Shown: positions 1 through 7,554 of the stretch, piece after piece
Numbering within the stretch: position 1 is the stretch's first letter
How the letters are laid out: the number at the start of each line of letters is the position of its first letter
Source of the DNA: Geobacter sp. SVR
GTDB taxonomy: Bacteria; Desulfobacterota; Desulfuromonadia; Geobacterales; Pseudopelobacteraceae
DNA length: 64,000 nucleotides
Direction of reading: 5' to 3'
Assembly (NCBI RefSeq): GCF_016865365.1
Contig: NZ_AP024469.1
Location: 4,246,501 to 4,310,500, forward strand
Program-made: the position numbers and the translations under genes
Notes under the pieces: generated by a model
The model's database searches: none
The model's input: only the letters and a program-made list of their open reading frames with translations
Told to the model about the DNA's origin: nothing

Positions 1-893
1 GGGCCTTTTCGCCCCAGGTAACCGTTGGGGGGGGCATTACCCTCGATCCGTTCCCTCCGCACCGCCGCAGGCGGAGCGCCGATGCGCTGGCCCTGCTCGA
101 AGCGCTGGATACTGCAGAACACCAGCGCACCCTCGGGCTGATCATCGGCCAGAGCCTGTTGTCCGGCATCGGCCACGACGAGCTGCTGCTGCGTGCCGGT
201 ATTTCCCGCAAGGTGGCCGAAGCGGCCCTGTCGGCGCTGCTCGGCTCGGGCGAGGCCATCCAGGTGATACGCGAACCGCGGATTTTTCTGGCACGAGAGG
301 CGTTCGACACTCTGAAAAAAGGCCTGCTGGAGGAAGTGGCGGCATTCCTGTCCGCAAATCCGCTCAAGGCAGGCATGGGCAAGGAGGAGCTCAAGACCCG
401 TCTGCCCAGACGGAGCGACCCGCGTTTCTTCACGCCGCTGCTGGCTGCCCTGGAGCGGGATGGGACGGTGGTGTCCGACCGGGAGATCGTCAAACCGGCC
501 GGCCGGACCATTGGTGCCGCCATTGCGACCGACGGCCTGGCCGCCAGAATCGCTGCCTTTCTGCAGGAAAAAGGGATCGAGCCCCCCACCATCAAGGAGA
601 TCATGGAGCGCTTCCGCTGCGACGAAAAGAGTGTGCGCGACAACCTGGCCCTGCTGACCAGGAACAACGACGCGGTACGCATCTCCGGCGATCTGTTTTA
701 TGCCACGGCTGCCTTGGATGGCCTGCGGGAGAAACTGGTGGCGCTCCTGAAGGACAAGGGTGAAATCACCCCTCCCGAGTACCGCGATGTGACCGGCCTG
801 TCGCGCAAGTTCCTGATCCCGCTCCTGGAACATTTCGACGGCGAGAAGGTGACCATCCGGGTGGGTGACAAGCGGATGCTGCGGAAGCGGTGA
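1..893 (+). CDS. selB: Selenocysteine-specific elongation factor SelB, C-terminal part (5' end outside window)
   Basis: About 297 residues are visible, read in frame from base 3; the GTPase domain lies before the window. The visible part begins with the end of the EF-Tu-like domain (VGGGITLDP) and continues into the repeated winged-helix domains that in SelB bind the SECIS RNA hairpin. The last stretch, LSRKFLIPLLEHFD followed by RVGDKRMLRKR, is the typical SelB C terminus. SelB delivers Sec-tRNA to UGA codons during selenoprotein synthesis in the cytoplasm, so the organism probably makes selenoproteins. The neighbours downstream are unrelated. Family assignment is firm; only the start is missing. 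Confidence 0.93.
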   Translation, partial: AFSPQVTVGGGITLDPFPPHRRRRSADALALLEALDTAEHQRTLGLIIGQSLLSGIGHDELLLRAGISRKVAEAALSALLGSGEAIQVIREPRIFLAREAFDTLKKGLLEEVAAFLSANPLKAGMGKEELKTRLPRRSDPRFFTPLLAALERDGTVVSDREIVKPAGRTIGAAIATDGLAARIAAFLQEKGIEPPTIKEIMERFRCDEKSVRDNLALLTRNNDAVRISGDLFYATAALDGLREKLVALLKDKGEITPPEYRDVTGLSRKFLIPLLEHFDGEKVTIRVGDKRMLRKR

Positions 894-960
894 AACAAGC
901 GTGCCGCCGACCGATCGAGGGGCAGATTTCGAATAAATGCGACTTGCAAGGAACACATAA

Positions 961-1116
961 ATGACTACATTATCCTTGCGACCACCCGACGACCTGAAGC
1001 ACGAGATTGAGGTCAGGCTTCGTCGACAGCGGTTCATGGAGGCCAGCCTCAGGGTGCGCGGCGAGAGCACGCGGATAAACGCCGAATTCGAAGCCATCGA
1101 GGACGCCCCGCAGTAA
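961..1116 (+). CDS. Small 51-aa protein, ribbon-helix-helix-like N terminus
   Basis: The ATG at 961 has an AAGGA Shine-Dalgarno about 7 nt upstream. The frame ends in TAATG, so its stop overlaps the ATG of the glycosyltransferase that follows, the usual sign of translational coupling. The N terminus (TLSLRPPDDLKHEIEV) resembles the beta strand and first helix of Arc/MetJ-type ribbon-helix-helix antitoxins and regulators. The rest is short, charged and unlike a complete RHH dimerisation core. It could be a real small regulator, a degraded antitoxin, or only a leader peptide for the downstream gene. No toxin gene is next to it. Confidence 0.5.
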   Translation: MTTLSLRPPDDLKHEIEVRLRRQRFMEASLRVRGESTRINAEFEAIEDAPQ

Positions 1117-2396
1117 TGGAACCTTCCGGTAATCCTTTTATTCCCACAGCCATCGCCGCCTACTTCGCCAAGCGCGCCGTATCCGCCCCCTGGCACATCA
1201 CCGAACCCCCAGCCGGAATATTTCACGGCGCTGTGGTCATCCCCAGCCTGGCGGAATTGCAAAACCTGCCCCGCACCCTGCATTCGCTGGCTCAAAACCC
1301 GCCCGACCTGCTGGAGCGCTTCCTGATCCTGGTAGTGGTCAACCAGCGCGGCGACGCCTCTCTGGAAGAACAGGCCGACAACCAAACCACGCTGACCACG
1401 CTGCCGCAGTGGCGACAGCGGTACGGCCTGACAAACCTGTGCTGGGTCGATGCCGCCTCCCCCAGCTGCGAACTGCCCTTAAAGCAGGGGGTGGGGCTGG
1501 CACGCAAGATCGGGCTCGATCTGGCCCTGTCGCACCTGGACTATCGCGATCACGATCCGCTGCTGGTCTGCCTGGATGCCGACACGCTGGTGCAGCCCGA
1601 CTATCTGGAGGCTATTGTCCACCACTTTGCCGTTGCAACTGCCGGCGGAGCCTGCCTTCCCTTTCGGCATCAACCGGCCGCAACGCCGCAGGGGCAGGCT
1701 GCCATCGACCGCTATGAGCTGTTCTTGCGGGTCTATGTGCAGGGACTGGAGCTGGCCGGCTCCCCCTATGCCTTTCATACCGTGGGGAGCGCCATGGCGT
1801 GCCGGGCTTCGGCTTATGCCGCAAGCGGCGGGATGAACCGGCGGCTGGCGGGTGAGGACTTCTACTTTCTGCAGCAGGTGCACAAGACCGCCGGTGTAGC
1901 CCCGCTCTCCGGCACGGTCGTGCACCCCTCGCCGCGCTCCTCGCACCGGGTCCCTTTCGGCACCGGCCGCGCGGTGGGGGACATGCTGGCCAAGGGCAAT
2001 GAGCAGATGCTGTTCTATCGACCGGAGCTGTTCGGCATACTGGAGGAATGGCTTGGATTGGCTCGAGACTATGCGGATGAGGATGGCGGGGGGATAACGC
2101 AACGGGCGGGCCGGGTGGCGCCGCACCTGGGCAGTTTCCTGGAGCAGGCCGGTTTCGGCGCGGCCTGGGACAATATGAAGCGGAACGCTCCCAGTCGCGA
2201 CAGGCTTCTGAATGCCTTTCACGGCTGGTTCGACGCTTTCCGTACCATGCGGTTGATGCATCACCTGACCGACTGCGGCAGCCCCCGCATCGCGCCCGAG
2301 CAGGCCGTGGCACCACTGCTGGCGCGGGCCGGACATGGAGATCCGGGAACCGTAGCCGGTCAGTTGGAACTGCTGCGTTCGGTGCAGGGGCGATAG
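1116..2396 (+). CDS. GT2-type glycosyltransferase-like protein
   Basis: This is a 426-aa soluble protein with a GT-A fold signature. A Rossmann-like start (GAVVIPSLAELQNLPRTL) is followed by a D-x-D motif near residue 153 (CLDADTLVQPDYLEAI), the usual nucleotide-sugar/metal site, and by GEDFYFLQQVHK near 246, which matches the ED motif of family 2 enzymes. No transmembrane segments are seen. The acceptor and sugar cannot be told from sequence. Its start overlaps the small upstream gene by one base. The convergent molybdopterin enzyme ends 5 nt after it. The general fold is well supported; specificity is unknown. Confidence 0.75.
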   Translation: MEPSGNPFIPTAIAAYFAKRAVSAPWHITEPPAGIFHGAVVIPSLAELQNLPRTLHSLAQNPPDLLERFLILVVVNQRGDASLEEQADNQTTLTTLPQWRQRYGLTNLCWVDAASPSCELPLKQGVGLARKIGLDLALSHLDYRDHDPLLVCLDADTLVQPDYLEAIVHHFAVATAGGACLPFRHQPAATPQGQAAIDRYELFLRVYVQGLELAGSPYAFHTVGSAMACRASAYAASGGMNRRLAGEDFYFLQQVHKTAGVAPLSGTVVHPSPRSSHRVPFGTGRAVGDMLAKGNEQMLFYRPELFGILEEWLGLARDYADEDGGGITQRAGRVAPHLGSFLEQAGFGAAWDNMKRNAPSRDRLLNAFHGWFDAFRTMRLMHHLTDCGSPRIAPEQAVAPLLARAGHGDPGTVAGQLELLRSVQGR

Positions 2397-2401
2397 AAGC
2401 G

Positions 2402-4414
2402 CTAGGCTGCTCTCACATCCACTGCCACGTCGTACAGGGTACTGCCCCGCCCGCCGTCGGTCAGGCGCTGGGAGGTCAGGGCATTGACTCCCCGCTCGCC
2501 GGGGATGAATTCCCGCCACCAGACCCCTTCGGTGACCACTGTTCCTGCGGGAACGCGCTCGGTAACCTTCAGGGAGAACTCCACCTCCCCCAATCCGTTG
2601 AATGCGACGACCGCAGCACCATCGGCAAATTCCCGCTGCTCGGCATCCAGCGGATGCATCATCAGCTGCATGCATTCCTGCCGGTCCCGCAGGCCCTCCT
2701 GCTCGTAAAAGGAGGAGTTAAGAGCAAAGGGGGTGGTAGCCGGCTGAAGGCGCAGCGGCAGCCGGTCCCCTTCGGCATGGGTCGGCAGCAGACGCGGCAG
2801 ATGCTCCTTCTCGCGCGGGTTGAGGATTTCGATTCTGCCGGAGGGGGTCCGCCAGCCCCGCTTCGGGTCCGATAATGGCGTCAACTGCACCGGTTCGCCC
2901 CGGCGCAGACGCTCGTTGTCGGCAGCAGTCCGCCAGGTGTTGACCTCGTCCACCAGCAGTTCGATCACTTCCTCCGCAGACAACTGAAAGAACGGCTCAT
3001 CCCAGCCCATGCTCCGGGCCAGCAGTCCGAACACCTCCCAATTGCTTTTGGCCTCCCCCACCGCAGGAATTACTGCCCGGCAGCTCTGGGCGTGGTACCC
3101 GCCGTAGCAGCGGTACAGGTCGGGGTGCTCCAGCGACGAGGTGGCAGGCAGCACGATGTCGGCGTAGCGGGCGGTATCGGTCATGAAACGTTCGTGCACC
3201 ACGGTGAACAGGTCCTCGCGGGACAGCCCGCGGATGACGGCATTCTGGTCCGGGGCAATGGCTGCCGGATTGGAGTGGTACACGTACAGCGACATGATCC
3301 GCGGATCGTCCAGATCGTTGAGCGCTGCTCCCAGCTGATTCATGCTGACCATGCGCGCGGGCTCCTTCTGGAAATCCTCCCGTGTGACAAGATACAGCGG
3401 AAAGGCTCCGCCGGTGGAGGTACTGCAGAAAATGCCCCCACCCGGCCGCTGCCAGGCACCGGTCACAGCCGGCAGGCAGGAAATGGTGCGCACGGTCATG
3501 GCGCCGTTGGCATAGCGAGTCAGGCCGCTCCCCAGCCGGATGAAGGGGGCCGCGGCAGCGGTATATTCCCGTGCCAGGCGCTCGATGGTTTCGGGCGCAA
3601 GCCCGCAGACGGCCGACATCCGCTCAGGGGTGCACTCCCGCAGAACTTCCGCCTCGAAGGTCTCGAAGCCGAGTACGTTTGCGTCGATGAACTGGTGGTC
3701 CGCCCACCCCTCGCGCACGATGACGTGCATCATCCCCAACGCCAACGCCCCGTCACAACCGGGCCGGACGAGAAAAGCCTCGTCCGCGGCATCGGCGGTG
3801 GGTGTGCGGTAGGTGTCGATCACCCACAGCCGGGCGCCTTTATGACGTGCTTTCTGCGCGTCCCGCATGGCATGGATGCTGGTGGCAGCGGCGTTGATGC
3901 CCCACAGGATCACCAGGTCGCTGTGTGCCATCTCGGTCGGATCCATGGCGGGCGTATCACCCATGATCTGTTTCCAGCCCGCATCCTTGGCCGGGGAGCA
4001 AATGGTGCGCTCCAGCCGCGAGGCGCCCAGCTTGTGAAAAAAGGCATGGCCGCTGTTGCGCTGCACCAATCCCATCGTACCGGCGTAAGAGTATGGTAGA
4101 ACGCATTCGCCACCGAAGGCTCCGAGCAACTCCTGCCAGCGCGTGCCGATGCGCTCGATGGCCTCGTCCCAGCCGATCGGCGTGAAACGTCCTTCACCCT
4201 TGGTTCCGGTTCTGAGCAGTGGAGTGGTCAGACGACGGGGCGAGTGCACGGTCTGCTGGTAGTTGTTCATCTTGGGGCAGAGCAGGCCGCGGGTCATGGG
4301 GTGATCAGGATCTCCGCTCACCCGTACCGCCCGACCATTGTTCACTTCTACCAACATCCCGCAGGTATCGGGGCAGTCATAGGGGCAAACGGAGCGTGTA
4401 ATGGTTGTTTTCAT
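2402..4414 (-). CDS. Molybdopterin-dependent oxidoreductase (DMSO-reductase family)
   Basis: This 670-aa protein carries an N-terminal 4Fe-4S site with Cys10, Cys14, Cys18 and Cys46 (CPYDCPDTC, then GLLCPK), as in formate dehydrogenases and related enzymes. The molybdopterin-binding body follows, and a C-terminal molydopterin-dinucleotide-binding domain occupies roughly residues 550-660. There is no Tat signal, so a cytoplasmic location is likely. No partner subunits (FeS or membrane anchor) lie next to it, so it probably works alone or with a soluble electron carrier. The substrate is unknown. Members of this single-subunit group are often annotated as BisC-like or formate dehydrogenase-like without proof. 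Confidence 0.85.
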   Translation of the reverse strand: MKTTITRSVCPYDCPDTCGMLVEVNNGRAVRVSGDPDHPMTRGLLCPKMNNYQQTVHSPRRLTTPLLRTGTKGEGRFTPIGWDEAIERIGTRWQELLGAFGGECVLPYSYAGTMGLVQRNSGHAFFHKLGASRLERTICSPAKDAGWKQIMGDTPAMDPTEMAHSDLVILWGINAAATSIHAMRDAQKARHKGARLWVIDTYRTPTADAADEAFLVRPGCDGALALGMMHVIVREGWADHQFIDANVLGFETFEAEVLRECTPERMSAVCGLAPETIERLAREYTAAAAPFIRLGSGLTRYANGAMTVRTISCLPAVTGAWQRPGGGIFCSTSTGGAFPLYLVTREDFQKEPARMVSMNQLGAALNDLDDPRIMSLYVYHSNPAAIAPDQNAVIRGLSREDLFTVVHERFMTDTARYADIVLPATSSLEHPDLYRCYGGYHAQSCRAVIPAVGEAKSNWEVFGLLARSMGWDEPFFQLSAEEVIELLVDEVNTWRTAADNERLRRGEPVQLTPLSDPKRGWRTPSGRIEILNPREKEHLPRLLPTHAEGDRLPLRLQPATTPFALNSSFYEQEGLRDRQECMQLMMHPLDAEQREFADGAAVVAFNGLGEVEFSLKVTERVPAGTVVTEGVWWREFIPGERGVNALTSQRLTDGGRGSTLYDVAVDVRAA

Positions 4415-4522
4415 GGCGTTTTCCTTTATAATAGGGCGGCAGTATACCTGATATAAAAAACATTTGCAGATGAAATCGTTTAGTGTTAAGCAACCCTGTA
4501 TACAATTTCATCGGGGGCTCCA

Positions 4523-5083
4523 ATGATGCAACACCTTGAAACCGCTCACTATGCTGTTTCAGTAGTTGGCAAGGATCGGCCCGGCATTGTGGCTGCCATT
4601 GCCGAAGTGCTCTTTCGACTGGGCTGCAACATCGCCGATTCCAGCTGCACCATGCTGGCCGGTGAGTTCGCGATGATTCTGATCGTCTCCCACCCCAAGC
4701 CGTTCAGTAAAACACGCCTGTTCGAAGAAATCAAACCTGTCTGCGATGGTCTCGGCATGTCCCTGGCGGTACGCACGCTGCATGCCGATGAAATCGTGCG
4801 CCAGGAGGCTGCCGGCGAGATCTGCCTGGTGTCGGTCTACGGGGCCGACCGGCCCGGCATCGTGTACCGCGTCACCCACGAACTTGCCCAGCGCAACGTC
4901 AATATCATGGATCTTTCCACCAAACTGGTCGGCTCCCCGGCCGAACCTGTCTACGTAATGATGTTGGAGGCAGCCGTTCCTTCGGGCCAGACGCCGGAAG
5001 ATGTGGAAGGGCTGCTGGAGAGCCTCAAAAAGGAGCTGAACGTGGAGATCGGCGTACGGACCATCACGCCGGTCACCCTCTGA
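4523..5083 (+). CDS. Double ACT-domain protein, GcvR-like
   Basis: The 186-aa protein consists of two ACT domains, about residues 8-85 and 95-178. Each starts with the typical ligand-loop pattern: VVGKDRPGIVAAIAEVLF and VYGADRPGIVYRVTHELA. Tandem ACT proteins of this size include GcvR, a repressor partner in glycine-cleavage control, and uncharacterised amino-acid sensors. No DNA-binding domain is present, so any regulation must be through a partner. The stop is only 3 nt before the deformylase start, so the two genes are almost certainly co-transcribed. The amino acid sensed is unknown. Confidence 0.82.
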   Translation: MMQHLETAHYAVSVVGKDRPGIVAAIAEVLFRLGCNIADSSCTMLAGEFAMILIVSHPKPFSKTRLFEEIKPVCDGLGMSLAVRTLHADEIVRQEAAGEICLVSVYGADRPGIVYRVTHELAQRNVNIMDLSTKLVGSPAEPVYVMMLEAAVPSGQTPEDVEGLLESLKKELNVEIGVRTITPVTL

Positions 5084-5086
5084 TAT

Positions 5087-5593
5087 ATGCCGATCCAAAC
5101 CATCCTCTGCTATCCCCACCCGGTGCTGAAAAAGATCTGCCATGAGGTGGGCACCATTGACCGCGACATTCACACTCTGGTCGAGGACCTGTTGGACACC
5201 ATGCACGCCGGCCCCGGTTCGGTCGGAGTGGCCGCACCGCAGATTGGGGTGACCCTTCGCGTCTGCGTGGTGGATGTCTCCGGCAGCCGCCAGGGGCGTG
5301 AAAACAATCACGGCCTGCTCCGCATGATCAATCCGGTCATCCTTTCCCGGCAGGGCGCAGCCGTCATGCGCGAAGGCTGCATGAGCATCCCCGATTACAC
5401 CGGCGACGTCGAGCGGGCCACCGAGATCACCGTGCGTTTCACCGAGCCGGATGGAACGGTGCGGGAAGTCACCGCGACCGGTTTCGAAGCGGTGGCGATC
5501 CAGCACGAGATGGACCATCTGGACGGAATGCTGTTCCTGGACAGGATCGTAAGCGTGAAGACCGGGCTGTTCCGCAGAAAGCATTATCGCTAG
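5087..5593 (+). CDS. def: Peptide deformylase (copy 1)
   Basis: Removes the N-formyl group from nascent proteins. All three catalytic motifs are present: GVAAPQIG (motif 1), EGCMSIP (motif 2, metal-binding Cys) and QHEMDHLDG (motif 3, HExxH). The length, 168 aa, is normal. It follows the ACT protein after 3 nt and probably forms an operon with it. A second deformylase, with a different motif 2 context, lies on the other strand at 29575-30105. The usual def-fmt pairing is not seen at either locus. Confidence 0.95.
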   Translation: MPIQTILCYPHPVLKKICHEVGTIDRDIHTLVEDLLDTMHAGPGSVGVAAPQIGVTLRVCVVDVSGSRQGRENNHGLLRMINPVILSRQGAAVMREGCMSIPDYTGDVERATEITVRFTEPDGTVREVTATGFEAVAIQHEMDHLDGMLFLDRIVSVKTGLFRRKHYR

Positions 5594-5649
5594 GTGAGCC
5601 CGGCAGGATAGCCAGACAGTTTTGAACCCGCTGTGAAGAGGGAGATTGC

Positions 5650-6198
5650 ATGGCCGAACTTCTCACGAAAACGGAACAGAAGGAACTGCTGAAAATTGCC
5701 CGGGATACGATCAATGGTTTTGTCATGACCGGCGAGGCGCCCCCCGTGGATGCAAATTCCCCCGGCATGTGCGCCGAGAACGGCTGTTTCGTCACCATCA
5801 AGCAGCATGGCCGCCTGCGGGGATGCATCGGCAACTTCATGTCGGACAAGCCGCTTTTCCGCCTGGTTCAGGAAATGGCCATCTCAGCCGCCACACAGGA
5901 CCCCCGCTTCTACCGCATGAAACCCCAGGATCTCGAAAATTTCGACCTTGAAATATCGGTACTCTCCCCCCTCAAAAAAATTTCCGCCCCCGAAGAGATC
6001 CAGGTCGGTAAACATGGGCTTTATATTGTCAAAAACACCTATCGCGGTGTTTTGCTGCCCCAGGTCGCGACCGAGTATGGATGGGACCGGGAAACGTTCC
6101 TGAAACACATCTGCCTCAAGGCGGGCCTGCCGGAGAACGCCTGGAAGAAGCAGTGCGACATCTATGTTTTCACGGCGCTGGTGTTTGCCGAAGAGTGA
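5650..6198 (+). CDS. AMMECR1-domain protein (AmmeMemoRadiSam system protein A)
   Basis: The 182-aa protein has the AMMECR1 signature GCFVTIKQHGRLRGCIGNF, including the conserved LRGCIG core, and the PQVATEYGWDRETFL segment late in the fold. The bacterial version is usually found with a Memo-like protein and a radical SAM enzyme, but neither is next to it here. Its biochemical function is not established. The ATG at 5650 follows a GAGGGAG Shine-Dalgarno. The gene is on the same strand as the deformylase upstream (56-nt gap) and the chemotaxis receptor downstream. Confidence 0.88.
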   Translation: MAELLTKTEQKELLKIARDTINGFVMTGEAPPVDANSPGMCAENGCFVTIKQHGRLRGCIGNFMSDKPLFRLVQEMAISAATQDPRFYRMKPQDLENFDLEISVLSPLKKISAPEEIQVGKHGLYIVKNTYRGVLLPQVATEYGWDRETFLKHICLKAGLPENAWKKQCDIYVFTALVFAEE

Positions 6199-6243
6199 TC
6201 CGGCCGTTTTTCAGACTGTTGCACATCATCAAAGGGGGTGAAT

Positions 6244-7416
6244 ATGTTTTTGTGGGAATGGTACCGCGGGCTGCAGATCAAGACACGCCTGTGGGTATTC
6301 TGCATCTGCTACAGCTTTTGTCTGGTGGCGGTCGGTGTTGCCGCCCAATTCGGCTTTCTCGTCATGTATGCCACCATCGCCCTTTCGATAGTGCTCGGTG
6401 CCGTTTTCTGCTTCGTCAACATCATGTCGATCATTGAACCCATCAACAGGGCCATCGGACACCTTCATGAAATGGCCGGCGGAAACCTCTCCCAGCAGAT
6501 AGTCATCAAGCGCAGGACGGAGTTGAGCAGGATACTGGCCTCCATCATCGAACTGCAGAAGGCCATGCAGCACATGATCTCCGGAATGCAGTCATCTTCC
6601 AGCCAGATTTCGGATGCATCCGACCTTCTGCGCAGTTCTTCGTCGCGTATTTCTTCGGGCACCGTGGAAGCCTCGCAGCAGTCCAGCTCAGTCAGCCTCG
6701 CGGCTGAAGAACTGGCCTCCGTCAGCAGTTCCATATCCAAGAGCTGCCACGTGATGGCATCCAAAGCCTCGGAAACTGATACTGCAACCCGTGACGGTGA
6801 AAAGGTCATTTCCAGCATGACCACCATGATGGGAGAGATCGAGCGGATGGTAATCGGAACGACCGAGGCGGTCAAGGCACTCGGTACCAACTCGGAGCGC
6901 ATCGGGGACATCGTTGTGGCCATCGGCGACATTGCCGATCAAACCAATCTGCTGGCCTTGAATGCTGCCATCGAGGCGGCCAGGGCCGGGGACCAGGGGC
7001 GTGGTTTTGCGGTTGTGGCGGACGAGGTGCGCAGCCTGGCGGAGAGAACGACCAAGGCCACCCAGGAAATACAGGGCATCATCGGCAGCCTGCAGAGCGA
7101 TGTTAAAAATGTCGTGACTTCCATGGAGCAGAGTTCCGGCAGCGTACGCAACGGGACCAGGGATGTGCAGCTCTCCAGCCAGGCGATCGGCACGATCAAA
7201 AGCCACATCGGCCCGTTGATCGAATGCGTTTCCCAGGTGGCAACGGCCGCGGAACAGCAGTCAGCGACCGCATCAGGTATCTCCGAAAGCATCCACCACA
7301 TTTCGGAGGTGGTGAATGCTTCCGCTGAGAGCGCGCAGCAGACCGAAGCCGCAGCTTCCGAACTGTCACGCACTGCCGTCGAATTGCGATCGATCGTGAG
7401 CCGCTTCAGGGTTTGA
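6244..7416 (+). CDS. Methyl-accepting chemotaxis protein without a periplasmic sensor domain
   Basis: Two adjacent hydrophobic segments, about residues 17-37 and 40-62, are separated by only a few residues, so there is no periplasmic ligand domain. A HAMP-like linker and a long cytoplasmic signalling coiled coil follow. The coil carries the invariant hairpin tip [19 protein letters not shown], which contacts CheA and CheW. I use the ATG at 6244 because AAAGGGGG (6231-6238) gives a workable spacing, whereas the GTG at 6238 overlaps the Shine-Dalgarno itself. The signal must be cytoplasmic or membrane-derived. No che genes are adjacent; motAB and flbD lie 14 kb downstream. Confidence 0.93.
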   Translation: MFLWEWYRGLQIKTRLWVFCICYSFCLVAVGVAAQFGFLVMYATIALSIVLGAVFCFVNIMSIIEPINRAIGHLHEMAGGNLSQQIVIKRRTELSRILASIIELQKAMQHMISGMQSSSSQISDASDLLRSSSSRISSGTVEASQQSSSVSLAAEELASVSSSISKSCHVMASKASETDTATRDGEKVISSMTTMMGEIERMVIGTTEAVKALGTNSERIGDIVVAIGDIADQTNLLALNAAIEAARAGDQGRGFAVVADEVRSLAERTTKATQEIQGIIGSLQSDVKNVVTSMEQSSGSVRNGTRDVQLSSQAIGTIKSHIGPLIECVSQVATAAEQQSATASGISESIHHISEVVNASAESAQQTEAAASELSRTAVELRSIVSRFRV

Positions 7417-7492
7417 AAAATCAGGACTGGTTGAATCCGTATAAATCGCCGGACATACCGGGGTCACCGTAAACTCGGGAGATGGGCAAAAC

Positions 7493-7527
7493 AAAAGGGG
7501 ATGGATCGCATGATCCATCCCCTTTTT
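7493..7527. terminator. Bidirectional intrinsic terminator between the chemotaxis receptor and ppdK
   Basis: A perfect 15-bp stem (7493-7507 with 7512-7526) encloses a 4-nt loop. It has A-tracts on one side and T-tracts on the other, so it can end transcription from both convergent genes. Confidence 0.92.
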
Positions 7528-7554
7528 GTGCTATCAGCGGAACGATGAAGAAAA

